From: an uncultured Alphaproteobacteria bacterium
GTDB taxonomy: Bacteria; Pseudomonadota; Alphaproteobacteria; HIMB59; GCA-002718135
Assembly (NCBI GenBank): GCA_902575375.1
Contig: CACGRD010000011.1
Coordinates: 1-36,430, forward strand
DNA: 36,430 nt
Direction of reading: 5' to 3'
Shown: positions 1-9,495 of the stretch, piece after piece
Position numbering within the stretch: the first letter of the stretch is position 1
How the letters are laid out: every line of letters begins with the position of its first letter
Notes under the pieces: generated by a model
What the model was told of the DNA's origin: nothing
What the model saw: the letters and a program-made list of their open reading frames with translations, nothing else
Databases searched by the model: none
Position numbers and translations under genes: made by a program

Positions 1-345
1 AGCTCCCCATCCTATCCCAGCTGGAATAAAAGTTAATAAAAAATAAAAATATGATGAAGATGTTATCGATAACAATGAAGAAAAGGTAATTAGAGGAAAG
101 GCCAAAGACATAACTAGTCTTGTTCCATATTTTGGGACTAATATTCTTCCAGCTATTTGATTTGATAACACAAAAAAAATTCCAAAAATTAATATTGAAA
201 AACTCAAATCAGATTCATCAATTGACAATCTGTTCATATTCCACGGAGTAATACCAAAGTAACATCCAACAACTATCATTGGATAAGTAGATGTTATTAT
301 TGAAGCAAGAGTTGCTCTTCTAAATATTTTAGTTTCTTCTAACAC
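1..345 (-). CDS. MFS transporter, partial (C-terminal part runs off the left edge)
   Basis: Manual reverse-strand reading gives an open frame VLEETKIFRRATLASIITSTYPMIVVGCYFGITPWNMNRLSIDESDLSFSILIFGIFFVLSNQIAGRILVPKYGTRLVMSLAF..., hydrophobic with an MFS-like loop (GRILVPKYGTR). The start is uncertain: GTG at 345, or TTG a few codons upstream. Confidence 0.6.
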   Translation of the reverse strand, partial: MLEETKIFRRATLASIITSTYPMIVVGCYFGITPWNMNRLSIDESDLSFSILIFGIFFVLSNQIAGRILVPKYGTRLVMSLAFPLITFSSLLSITSSSYFYFLLTFIPAGIGWGA

Positions 346-353
346 AAAATTTA

Positions 354-1337
354 TTACCAACGATGATGTACATCATCATAGAAATATTTTGTATAAATTT
401 GATTTATTTTATTCATTAAAGAAGAAATTTCATTAACTTCACTAGAGGTAGTATTTAGATCTACATGATCCTTATTTTTTGCACCTGGAATAACAACACT
501 CACAGCTTCATGCATTAAAATCCATTTAAGAGATAATTGAGAAAGAGTTACTTCAGAAGGAACAATATTTTTAAGTTCTTCGACTGCTTCCAAAGCTTTT
601 GAATAATTAACGCCGGAGAATGTTTCACCAACATCAAATGCATCACCGTTGATATTATAATTTCGATGATCATCAGGAGCAAAGGAAGAATTTTTATCAA
701 ATTTTCCAGATAACAAACCACTAGCGAGAGGAACTCTAACTATGATTGCTACTTTTTTTTCTTTTGCAATTTTAAATAATTCTTCTGCAGGTTTTTGTCT
801 AAAAATATTAAATATAACTTGAATTGATTTTGTATTAGGTTTTTGTATGCATTCTAAAGCTTGATCAACTGTTTCAACACTAAACCCATAATTTTGTATT
901 TTTCCTTTACCTACTAAGTAATCTAACATTTCAAAAGTATTATCTGATGAATAAACTTCTGTTGGCGGACAGTGCATTTGTAAAAGGTCAATTGTTTCAA
1001 TATTTAGATTTAATAAAGATCGATCTACAAAAGACTCCATTAAATCTTTATCATAATAACCATTTGCAACATGTGGATTAATACGCCTACCAGCTTTTGT
1101 TGCTACATAAATTCTCTCGGAAATAGAATTTATAAAATTTCCAACAAATTTTTCACTTCTGCCATCACCATAAACATCAGCTGTATCAAAAAAATTTACT
1201 CCATTTTCAAATGATGATTGTAATACTTCATTTGCCTTCTCTTCACTAACATTTCCCCAATCAGCGCCAATCTGCCAACAGCCTAAACCTATTTCAGATA
1301 CATTCCAATCAAGAGAACCAAATTTTCTAAATTTCAT
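354..1337 (-). CDS. aldo/keto reductase
   Basis: MKFRKFGSLDWNVSEIGLGCWQIG..., FFDTADVYGDGRSEKFVG, DLLQMHCPP, VVIPGAKN: aldo/keto reductase motifs. Confidence 0.93.
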   Translation of the reverse strand: MKFRKFGSLDWNVSEIGLGCWQIGADWGNVSEEKANEVLQSSFENGVNFFDTADVYGDGRSEKFVGNFINSISERIYVATKAGRRINPHVANGYYDKDLMESFVDRSLLNLNIETIDLLQMHCPPTEVYSSDNTFEMLDYLVGKGKIQNYGFSVETVDQALECIQKPNTKSIQVIFNIFRQKPAEELFKIAKEKKVAIIVRVPLASGLLSGKFDKNSSFAPDDHRNYNINGDAFDVGETFSGVNYSKALEAVEELKNIVPSEVTLSQLSLKWILMHEAVSVVIPGAKNKDHVDLNTTSSEVNEISSLMNKINQIYTKYFYDDVHHRW

Positions 1338-1339
1338 TT

Positions 1340-3502
1340 TTAACTTAGCTTTATTTGATCTGTAAACAAAGTTCCATTTTCAACAACTAAACCAGAACCT
1401 CCATTTAGTAATGGATTATCATTATCTTCAATTTCAATAATAGTTTTATCATTTATTTGACCTATTATTTTATTTTTTTGAACAGTCATTTTCATATTAT
1501 ACTCCTTAAAAAATTCTACTTCAAAATCTACTTCTTTAAGTGTTGTATAATCATTATTCATCTTGCCTATTCTCAATTTATTATCTCTACAAATTTCTAG
1601 AGTGTAGTATTTTTTAACTCCCTGAGCTCTTGAGACAAGTCCACCGGAGTTACATGACTGTAAGAGAATATTTGATGAAACTGAATAATCTTTCCATAAA
1701 TCAGTACCTGTAAATAGAATTTCCCTACCAATGTTCTGACATATTCTAAAATTCTTTCCTCTTTCTTCCCATTTATCTAAAGTTTGTACCCAAGCATTTC
1801 TCCAGATTTGACCATAGTAACCTTCTTTTTTTTCTATACCTCTTTTATAACTTTCGATGTGCTCAGGTCTTTTAAAGATTTGTTTTGGCTCTCCTTGAAA
1901 GGTGACATAATTAAGAATAACTTCACCAGATTGATTTTTGTTTGACATTATATCTATTCCAATTTGACCTATAGGGTTCGAATCAGTATTTGGGATCTCC
2001 CAATATATTTCTTTTTTTTCATTTCTATTTAATTCAAAAATATTTGAAGTAATTTTTTTTAGTTTGTCATCTGCCGCCCAATGCTTAGAAAACAATGCAA
2101 TTGAAACTTTGTGAGGTGAAGTGTTTTCAATTTCAATTTTTATTTTTTGTCCAGAGAAAATTGTGGGACAAGAAATATAATCATAATGGAAAAAGTCTTC
2201 TCTCTTTTTTCCTTCTAATCCAAGAATAACTTCAGGGAAAAAAGTCTCGACATAAACTTCTGAAATTTTATCTAATGAAAGATTATTATAAGAAATCTTG
2301 AGAGCTCTTTTACCTATATTAGATTTATACTCAACATTGCTTATTTTTGTTTCACAAAACTGTTCTCCTTCTTTAATCCTCCATCCTTGAGTTGAATCCT
2401 TAATATCAAAATGAAATTTAGCTCCATTTTTAGGTAATATTTCTTCAAACCCATTAATTTTTCTTGTTGTATTAATTATTTTATAGGTTTCTGTTAAGGC
2501 ATCTGTAAGAGTTTCACCACCGGAAGCTGAAGGGCAATATATTATATCATTTATAGGAGACAAATAATCTGGTCCTTTTTTAAGGCCATCAAGTCCATTT
2601 TTAATTCCTAAGATACATCCTACATTTCCAGAATTACAATCTGTATCCCAACCAGCGGTATTAACAATCATCATCGTTTTTTGAAAATCGTCATCACCAA
2701 ATAATAAAGCCATAATAATTAATGCATGATTAGGTACCATATGACAGTTACCTAAATATTTGTCATATCCATAATTCTCGACTATTTTCTCTCTTGCTTG
2801 TTCCCAACCTAAGTTTCCAGACCTCCACTCTTGTATGTCAGATATTAATTTGAATATAACTGAATCTTTTGGAATGAATTTTTTTGCTTGCTCAACTAAC
2901 TTTGTTAAATCATTCTCTATAAATGCCATAGATTCTATACAAGCTACTACTTGAGCACCATAAATAGCTTCTCCATCATGGCTAACACTTGCAGCAAGTT
3001 TTGCAAAATGCGCTGCCCTCTCTGGATCTCCAGGTGATACCATTGCCCAACCATCAATAAAAATTTGAGCTCCAATTTGTTCTGCTATAACTTTGCCATT
3101 TGTTTTAATTGAACCACTTTCTGGAGCATTGATACCTTGTTTTAGATTTTGAAAAGCTGTGTCCTCTGCTGAATGTCCTTTTCCTCCCCACCAAAGAATA
3201 GTCTTATCTTCAATAATATTGTTTAACCATGTTTTTCCTATATCTTTAGCGGAAATATTTTTATTATAATTACATTCTCGAAAAGCACGTAAAAAGGTAA
3301 AAGTACCCGTTATATCGTCATCTGAAATTGGCATAGGAAAATCTAATTTATCATTTACATAATAATTTATTGGCCCTAGTTCTTTCATTATTCTTTCGTA
3401 AGACCAGTTTTCAAAAGGTCTTCCAAGAAAGACTCCTATAATCTTACCTAAAACACCGGCATAAACTTTTTCTTCATAGCTTTTATCAAAATTATAACTC
3501 AT
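1340..3502 (-). CDS. Multidomain ADP-ribosylglycohydrolase-family protein with central beta-sandwich-like region and C-terminal DUF1080 / concanavalin-like domain
   Basis: N-terminal GVLGKIIGVFLGRPFE, SDDDITGTF and NTAGWDTDCNSGNVG match ARH metal-binding motifs. The C-terminal ~135 aa (LFTGTDLWKDYSVSS...GGLVSRAQGVKKYYTLEI...MTVQKNKIIGQINDKTIIEIEDND...GGSGLVVENGTLFTDQIKL) has the DUF1080/PF06439 pattern by eye. Confidence 0.85.
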   Translation of the reverse strand: MSYNFDKSYEEKVYAGVLGKIIGVFLGRPFENWSYERIMKELGPINYYVNDKLDFPMPISDDDITGTFTFLRAFRECNYNKNISAKDIGKTWLNNIIEDKTILWWGGKGHSAEDTAFQNLKQGINAPESGSIKTNGKVIAEQIGAQIFIDGWAMVSPGDPERAAHFAKLAASVSHDGEAIYGAQVVACIESMAFIENDLTKLVEQAKKFIPKDSVIFKLISDIQEWRSGNLGWEQAREKIVENYGYDKYLGNCHMVPNHALIIMALLFGDDDFQKTMMIVNTAGWDTDCNSGNVGCILGIKNGLDGLKKGPDYLSPINDIIYCPSASGGETLTDALTETYKIINTTRKINGFEEILPKNGAKFHFDIKDSTQGWRIKEGEQFCETKISNVEYKSNIGKRALKISYNNLSLDKISEVYVETFFPEVILGLEGKKREDFFHYDYISCPTIFSGQKIKIEIENTSPHKVSIALFSKHWAADDKLKKITSNIFELNRNEKKEIYWEIPNTDSNPIGQIGIDIMSNKNQSGEVILNYVTFQGEPKQIFKRPEHIESYKRGIEKKEGYYGQIWRNAWVQTLDKWEERGKNFRICQNIGREILFTGTDLWKDYSVSSNILLQSCNSGGLVSRAQGVKKYYTLEICRDNKLRIGKMNNDYTTLKEVDFEVEFFKEYNMKMTVQKNKIIGQINDKTIIEIEDNDNPLLNGGSGLVVENGTLFTDQIKLS

Positions 3503-3503
3503 C

Positions 3504-4340
3504 TTAACCTTTTACGCCCCCACTTGTTAAACCAGAAATAAATTTTTTTTGAAATAATAAAAATAATATTACAACAGGTGCCACCATCATTATTGATGCG
3601 GCACTAACTAATGCTTGATTATTTATAAATCTCCAAGAAAAAGCAAATAGAATTGTTGATATTGGTTTTAATTCTTCATCTTGAACAAATGTTAAGGCAA
3701 ATAAAAATTCATTCCATACTGCTAAACCAACAACTAGTGCCGAAGTTAGTAAGACTGGCCATGAAAGGGGTATGGCAACTCTAAAAAATTGTTGTAAAAT
3801 GTTTGCTCCATCTATTTTAGCAGCATCAAATAATTCATCAGGCAATCGAATCATATAAGATCTAATTAAAAAAGTTGCAAATGGGGCATTAAGAGCACTG
3901 TAGATAATAATCAATCCAATATGTGTATTTAAAAGACCTAGGTTTTTCCATAATAAAAATAATGGTAAAAGAAACATTTGTGCAGGTATGCTTATTCCAA
4001 CTAGAAGATAAATTGCCACTAAATTAGATCCTTTTGGATTTAATTTAGCAAGACTAAAACCTGCTAAACTAGAAACTGAAATACATAATATTAAAGTTCC
4101 AAGAACTAGTTTAAAAGAATTAAAAAATATTTTTGAATATTCGCCTTGGATCCATGCATCTGGAAAATTTTGAAATGTTATATTATTCGGCAGTCCTATT
4201 GGATTTGTTCCAAATTCTACTGCTGGCTTAAAAGCATTAAAAATTAAAACTAATATTGGAGCCAACGAAACAATAGCAAATATTCCAAGAATAACATAAT
4301 TTGAAATTAGTTCTTTTTTTCTAAATGAAGCTACTTCCAT
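3504..4340 (-). CDS. carbohydrate ABC transporter permease, MalG/CUT1 type
   Basis: Hydrophobic; EAA-loop motif ELFDAAKIDGANILQQFFRVAIPLSWP. Confidence 0.93.
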   Translation of the reverse strand: MEVASFRKKELISNYVILGIFAIVSLAPILVLIFNAFKPAVEFGTNPIGLPNNITFQNFPDAWIQGEYSKIFFNSFKLVLGTLILCISVSSLAGFSLAKLNPKGSNLVAIYLLVGISIPAQMFLLPLFLLWKNLGLLNTHIGLIIIYSALNAPFATFLIRSYMIRLPDELFDAAKIDGANILQQFFRVAIPLSWPVLLTSALVVGLAVWNEFLFALTFVQDEELKPISTILFAFSWRFINNQALVSAASIMMVAPVVILFLLFQKKFISGLTSGGVKG

Positions 4341-4341
4341 A

Positions 4342-5217
4342 TTAAACTTCCCAGCCTAACCTTCTTAAAATTCCAAATAAACCAACAATAATTAATACAT
4401 AGAAAAACATCATTGTTCCTATTGCAGAAGAGTATCCAACATTAAATCTTTCAAAGGCTTGCGAGTACATATATGTTCCAATAACTTCTGAGCTGTATGC
4501 AGGACCTCCCTTAGTCAAAATGAAAACATAGTCAAAAACTGGAATAGACCAAATAGTTATAATCATTATTGTGAATACTAGAACAGGTCTAATCATTGGT
4601 AATGTGATATATCTAAATTTTTGATATTTAGATGCACCTTCAATATCAGCTGCCTCATAAAGTGAAGAATCTACTTGATACATTCCCGTTAGATAAATGA
4701 CGACAAGAAAACCCCAAAAATGCCATCCATCTACAAAAGCTACAGCGAATAAAGAATATTCTTTTGTAGTAAATGGAGAAGTTGTAAATAAATCCAAACC
4801 AAAACCACTTAAAACAGTTCCAATTCCATAAATAGGACTAAATAAATATTTCCAAATTTGACAATTAACCACACTTGCCAACATATATGGGAAGAAAAAA
4901 GCTAATCTGAAAAATAATTGACCTCTTTTTATGCCTGTCAAAAGATAAGCACAAACTAAAGCTACAAATACTGGAATTGTTAGAAATGCGATTGTCCAAA
5001 TTACATTATGATAAACTGCTTTTATAAAATATCTATCATCGAATAATTCAATAAAATTTTCAAATCCAATGTAATTGAGTTTTCCCATACCTCTAAAATC
5101 TGTTAACGATAGTGCAAGACTAGAAATCGAGGGAATTGCTATTACAAATAAATGAATAAAAAGTACAGGAAGTATAAAGTACCAAGCAATTAAAGATTTA
5201 TTTAAAAAAATTTTCAT
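4342..5217 (-). CDS. sugar ABC transporter permease, MalF/UgpA type
   Basis: Six-TM-like; EAA motif SSLYEAADIEGASKYQKFRYITLPMIRPVL. Confidence 0.93.
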   Translation of the reverse strand: MKIFLNKSLIAWYFILPVLFIHLFVIAIPSISSLALSLTDFRGMGKLNYIGFENFIELFDDRYFIKAVYHNVIWTIAFLTIPVFVALVCAYLLTGIKRGQLFFRLAFFFPYMLASVVNCQIWKYLFSPIYGIGTVLSGFGLDLFTTSPFTTKEYSLFAVAFVDGWHFWGFLVVIYLTGMYQVDSSLYEAADIEGASKYQKFRYITLPMIRPVLVFTIMIITIWSIPVFDYVFILTKGGPAYSSEVIGTYMYSQAFERFNVGYSSAIGTMMFFYVLIIVGLFGILRRLGWEV

Positions 5218-5223
5218 AAGAAA

Positions 5224-5248
5224 ACGAAGCTCATTAATAGAGCTTCGT
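5224..5248 (-). terminator. Intercistronic hairpin between binding protein and first permease
   Basis: Perfect 9-bp inverted repeat ACGAAGCTC-ATTAATA-GAGCTTCGT in the 46-bp gap downstream of the SBP stop; followed by TTTT in the minus-strand direction. Confidence 0.7.
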
Positions 5249-5263
5249 CATATAATATTAAGA

Positions 5264-6589
5264 TTATCTATCTGGTATAGATAAAGTTGTTCCTTTATCC
5301 CTAGCCTTATCCCAAAGTTTTTGATGATCAGCCATATAATCTGCAACTGAAATATCACCAGCCCACACTACTTCCATGTCTTTCCATATGTGAACTCCCG
5401 GTTCAGCAGGCCAAAATGCCCATGTGCAGTATCCATAATTTCCCTCACCAGTTACTTTACCAAAAGTGGATAAAAAATCTTTTATCTTTGGATTTACATC
5501 AGTTGGAAAATCTGAATCTTCATAATAGAGTGGCAAGTTAAATTCAGCAAACTCAAGAGAATTTGATAAATTAATTACAACATCCTTATTACTAAAAAGC
5601 CAATTTAACATACTTGCAGCAGCATCTTTATTTTTGCTATTTGGATTTAATCCAATTGAAGTACCAATTGCTAACATAAAGTTCTGATTTGGTGAATTAG
5701 AGGATAAAGATGGTAATGGAGCCCAACCCCAGTCGTCATCTATACTAGAAAAATTCATTTCAGTTCTTTGAAATGTCCATGTTCCAATTGTCATCATAGC
5801 AGCATCTCTTGCGCTAAATGCATCATGAAATTGATCCCAATCTATTGCGTAATAGTTTTCTAAACTGCCTGACCAGTATCCTTCGTCAACCATATGTTTT
5901 CTCAATAATTCGATTGCCTCAACAAATACTGGATCAGTCCATTTTTTTTCACCAATAAGAGCTTTGTATACATTTTCTGGACCAGCATAATTGTTTAAGT
6001 AGATACCAACTAAATGCTCATGTGTTGGTTGCCAACCAGTCGAACCATATGAATATACATTCATATCCATTGCTTTAGCTTTTGATGCAACGTTTTCTAA
6101 TTCCTCTAAAGTTGTAGGAACCCCCCATCCATTTTCAGCAAATAATGTTTTATTATAAAGCATAATCATTGACTCATAAGTCAATGGTAATGCATATAAA
6201 CTCCCATCAAATACACCAGAATTGTAAGCCCAAGGAACAATTTTATCATTCCATCCATATTGATCAGCATATGAGTCTAAGTTTTCAAGCATACCAGCCA
6301 TTTGATATTCCTTAATAAAAGAGGGTCCAGCTGCGCGAACTATATCAGGGCCACCTCCAGAAATAAGAGCTGTTCTTAATTTTTCTCCTAAAACTTCTTG
6401 TGCAGTAAATTCTATAACTAATTCAATTTCATCTTGTGAGCTATTATAAGCATTAACAAGTTTTTCCATAACTATTGGATCTCTTTCAGCTCTCGCTTCC
6501 ATCCACCATGAAATTTGCGTTTTGGCAAACACAGCAGATGATGTAAAGATAAAAGATAAAACAAGTAGAGAGTCAATTATTTTTTTCAT
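5264..6589 (-). CDS. extracellular sugar-binding protein, CUT1 family (SBP family 1)
   Basis: Signal peptide MKKIIDSLLVLSFIFTSSAVFA; QISWWMEARAERDPIVMEKLVNAYN...SGGGPDIVRAAG...; adjacent to permeases. Confidence 0.92.
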   Translation of the reverse strand: MKKIIDSLLVLSFIFTSSAVFAKTQISWWMEARAERDPIVMEKLVNAYNSSQDEIELVIEFTAQEVLGEKLRTALISGGGPDIVRAAGPSFIKEYQMAGMLENLDSYADQYGWNDKIVPWAYNSGVFDGSLYALPLTYESMIMLYNKTLFAENGWGVPTTLEELENVASKAKAMDMNVYSYGSTGWQPTHEHLVGIYLNNYAGPENVYKALIGEKKWTDPVFVEAIELLRKHMVDEGYWSGSLENYYAIDWDQFHDAFSARDAAMMTIGTWTFQRTEMNFSSIDDDWGWAPLPSLSSNSPNQNFMLAIGTSIGLNPNSKNKDAAASMLNWLFSNKDVVINLSNSLEFAEFNLPLYYEDSDFPTDVNPKIKDFLSTFGKVTGEGNYGYCTWAFWPAEPGVHIWKDMEVVWAGDISVADYMADHQKLWDKARDKGTTLSIPDR

Positions 6590-6750
6590 TTAATCCTCCA
6601 ATTTATAATTTTACATTAAAGAATTTTTGCTTCACTTCAAGATGATATTAAATCTGTGATAATTTAAAAAAATATTTAAAAAAAATTAAGTATTAATTAG
6701 TAAGTTTTAATAGTATTTAAATGTAAATATAATATTAAATACAGTGCATT
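6590..6750. promoter_or_regulatory. Divergent intergenic region between the sugar-transport operon and the HpaI-type aldolase
   Basis: 161-bp very AT-rich gap between divergently transcribed genes; no specific operator confidently identified. Confidence 0.45.
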
Positions 6751-7539
6751 ATGAAAAATAAACTCTTTGATATATGGGCTAATAATAAAGCATCTATAAA
6801 TGCCTGGTTATCAATTCCTAATTCCTTTACCGCGGAAACTTTTGGTAAAATGGGCTGGGACTCTGTCACTATTGACATGCAGCATGGTCAAAGTGACTAT
6901 TCAACTGCTATTGCAATGGTTCAGGGATTATCAAATAGTGACACAGTTCCAATTACAAGAGTTCCTTGGAATGAGCCTGGGATTATTATGAAAATGTTAG
7001 ACCTGGGAGTTCAGGGTATTATTGCACCCATGATAAATAACAAAGAAGATTGTGAAAAATTTGTTTCTTATTGCTATTACCCCCCTATTGGTCAAAGAAG
7101 TTTTGGTCCAATGAGAGCTCAGGTTGCATATGGATCAGATTATCACCAACACGCGAACAAAAATATAGTGAGTTTAGCAATGGTTGAAACAAAAGAGGCA
7201 GTCGAAAATATAGATGACATCCTTTCAGTTCCAAACTTAACAGGTATTTATATTGGACCTGCAGATATGAGTTCTTCTTATGGTTTGCCACCTAAATTTG
7301 ATGTTCGTGAAGATCCAGTTTTTTCAAATATCAAAATGATTGCAAAAAAGGCAAAAGAAAAAGGAAAGATTGCTGGTATTCATAATGGATCAGTTAAGTA
7401 TATGAAAGAAATGATGGAATGCGGTTTTCAATTTACGACCTTACTTTCTGACTTTAGAATGATGATATCACATGCTGAAAGTTTATTAAAAGAATTAAAA
7501 GATGTAGATACTAAATCTGATAATACTAGTGCTTATTAA
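6751..7539 (+). CDS. HpcH/HpaI aldolase family protein (2-keto-3-deoxy-sugar-acid aldolase-like)
   Basis: WDSVTIDMQHGQSDY, ITRVPWNEPGIIMKMLDLGVQGIIAPMINN, YYPPIGQRSFGPMRA, GIYIGPADMSSSYG. Confidence 0.93.
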   Translation: MKNKLFDIWANNKASINAWLSIPNSFTAETFGKMGWDSVTIDMQHGQSDYSTAIAMVQGLSNSDTVPITRVPWNEPGIIMKMLDLGVQGIIAPMINNKEDCEKFVSYCYYPPIGQRSFGPMRAQVAYGSDYHQHANKNIVSLAMVETKEAVENIDDILSVPNLTGIYIGPADMSSSYGLPPKFDVREDPVFSNIKMIAKKAKEKGKIAGIHNGSVKYMKEMMECGFQFTTLLSDFRMMISHAESLLKELKDVDTKSDNTSAY

Positions 7540-7546
7540 TAACCGT

Positions 7547-9361
7547 TTAATTACTAACTAGATCCTCTTCAATTTTAATTAATTCATACCATCTATTCTC
7601 TTTTATATTGAGATCACTATTAAGAACTTCCATTTTAGAAGTTATTTCTTGATAACGTTTATAATTTTCCAAATATAAATTTGTATCCTTCAATTCATTT
7701 TTAATTTCTTCTAATTCTTGTTGAATATTTTTTATTTGGTTTGGTAATTGCTCTAATTCATATTGAAACTTATATGATAGTTTAGGTTTAGAATTTTTTG
7801 CTTTGTTATTTTCTAAATGTGATTTTTTTGTTTCTTTGTTTTTTACGACTTGTTGATTTTCAGATTTTAAAAAATCACTGTATCCACCAAAAAATAATGA
7901 TACATTCCCATCCTCTTTAAAATGTAAAATTTTATTTACAGTTTGATCTAAGAAATCTCGATCATGTGATACTATTAATAACGTTCCATTATAATTTGAT
8001 AACATTTCAGTTAATAGATCAAGTGTCTCTAAATCTAGATCATTTGTTGGCTCATCTAATATAAGTCCAGTCTTAGGATTAGCTAATACTTTTGCTAAAA
8101 GTAATCTATTTTGCTCTCCTCCTGATAATGTTTGTATCGTATGATTGACATTTTTAGGATCAAACTGAAAATCTTTCACATAACTACAAACATGCCTATC
8201 TCTTCCTTGAACTTTTAAATAATCTCCTCCAGAGGGTACTAAGATATCTTTTATAGATTTTCTGCCGTTAAGATCATTACGCATTTGATCAAAATAAGAA
8301 AATTCTAAATTTTTTTTGAGCTTTATTTTACCTTTAGAAATTTTTATTTCATTAAGAATTGTACGAAGAAAAGTTGATTTACCACTCCCATTATTCCCTA
8401 ACAGACCTATACGATCATTTTTTGAAATTTTTATTGATAGGTTTTTAAAAACAAATTCACTCTGATTAGGATATTTTACGAATACTTCTTGGAGCTCAGC
8501 AATAAATTTAGATTGATCGGAAGACTTTTTAGATACTTGAGGTCTTAAAGATTTTATTGCACTTCTATAAGAAGCTTCATCTTTTTCTAATTGCAATTTT
8601 AACTCTTTTGCTCTTTTTAGTCTTTTTTCATTCCTCTTTACACGAGCTTTAACACCTTTATTTGCCCACTCTAGTTCAATATTAACAAATTGTTTTCTAT
8701 TTCTTAATTCTCTATATTCTTGATCGAGTAACTCCTCAGACCATTTATCAAAATCTTTAAATCCTCTAGGGCTTACTCGTAATTTTCCTCTATCTATCCA
8801 AAAAACTTTATTAGTAAAATTACTGAGAAAAGTTCTATCATGGCTCACACATATAATTGTCTTATTTAAATTGCGTAAATAACTTTCTAGCCATTCAATG
8901 CATTGTAAATCTAGATGATTGGTTGGTTCATCTAATAACAAAACATCTGAGTCTTTTAATAAAGATCTAATTAAATAAACTTTTCTTTTTTGTCCTCCTG
9001 AAAGATCTTGAACATTGGCAAATTTATCTAAATTCAGTTTATTGCAAAATATATCAACAAAATGTTTATTTTGTTTATTAAGTAAGTCTTCAAAATACTC
9101 TTCAATGGACTTGTTATTTAATTTTTCAAATTTTTGATTGAAATATCCAACTTTGAGACCAGGGTAATTCCATAATTCTCCTGCATCTAAATCTTGATCA
9201 CCATAAATAGTCTTCATCAAGGTAGTTTTGCCAACACCATTTTTACCAACAAGCGCAATCATATCACCCTTGTGTAAATTTAAGTTTAGATCTTGGAAAA
9301 TAACTTTTTTGCCAAATTTGATTTCTACATCTCTTAGAGAAAATAATAAATCACTAGCCAC
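7547..9361 (-). CDS. ABC-F family ATP-binding protein (Uup-like)
   Basis: Two nucleotide-binding domains (GKNGVGKTT / GNNGSGKST; LSGGQKRK / LSGGEQNR; LLLDEPTNHLDL / LILDEPTNDLDL), no TM segments, C-terminal coiled coil. Confidence 0.92.
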   Translation of the reverse strand: MASDLLFSLRDVEIKFGKKVIFQDLNLNLHKGDMIALVGKNGVGKTTLMKTIYGDQDLDAGELWNYPGLKVGYFNQKFEKLNNKSIEEYFEDLLNKQNKHFVDIFCNKLNLDKFANVQDLSGGQKRKVYLIRSLLKDSDVLLLDEPTNHLDLQCIEWLESYLRNLNKTIICVSHDRTFLSNFTNKVFWIDRGKLRVSPRGFKDFDKWSEELLDQEYRELRNRKQFVNIELEWANKGVKARVKRNEKRLKRAKELKLQLEKDEASYRSAIKSLRPQVSKKSSDQSKFIAELQEVFVKYPNQSEFVFKNLSIKISKNDRIGLLGNNGSGKSTFLRTILNEIKISKGKIKLKKNLEFSYFDQMRNDLNGRKSIKDILVPSGGDYLKVQGRDRHVCSYVKDFQFDPKNVNHTIQTLSGGEQNRLLLAKVLANPKTGLILDEPTNDLDLETLDLLTEMLSNYNGTLLIVSHDRDFLDQTVNKILHFKEDGNVSLFFGGYSDFLKSENQQVVKNKETKKSHLENNKAKNSKPKLSYKFQYELEQLPNQIKNIQQELEEIKNELKDTNLYLENYKRYQEITSKMEVLNSDLNIKENRWYELIKIEEDLVSN

Positions 9362-9372
9362 TTATTTAAGTC

Positions 9373-9489
9373 TTATATAATTTTGTAATAAACAACAATA
9401 AAATCAAGGATCATAAATATCAGAAATAGTATTGCAACTCTAGTTAATGACCATTGACCTTTTGGAAAAATAAAATTTAGAAACTTCAT
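9373..9489 (-). CDS. Small 38-aa putative single-pass membrane protein (not in the supplied ORF track)
   Basis: Manual reading: MKFLNFIFPKGQWSLTRVAILFLIFMILDFIVVYYKII*. ATG 6 nt after the stop of the 9496-10101 CDS, with purine-rich AAGGTAAG upstream. Confidence 0.6.
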   Translation of the reverse strand: MKFLNFIFPKGQWSLTRVAILFLIFMILDFIVVYYKII

Positions 9490-9495
9490 TTTAAT

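Noticed and set aside
6590-6750. Poly-A/T runs in the divergent intergenic region as operators
   Set aside because: Background AT content is very high; no convincing dyad stood out from chance.
6800-7291. ORFs 6800-6991 (+) and 7085-7291 (-)
   Set aside because: Out-of-frame and antisense ORFs fully inside the HpaI-type aldolase gene, with no recognisable protein features.
7547-9361. ABC-F protein as a novel antibiotic-resistance factor
   Set aside because: Looks like an ordinary Uup-like housekeeping ABC-F protein; no resistance context.
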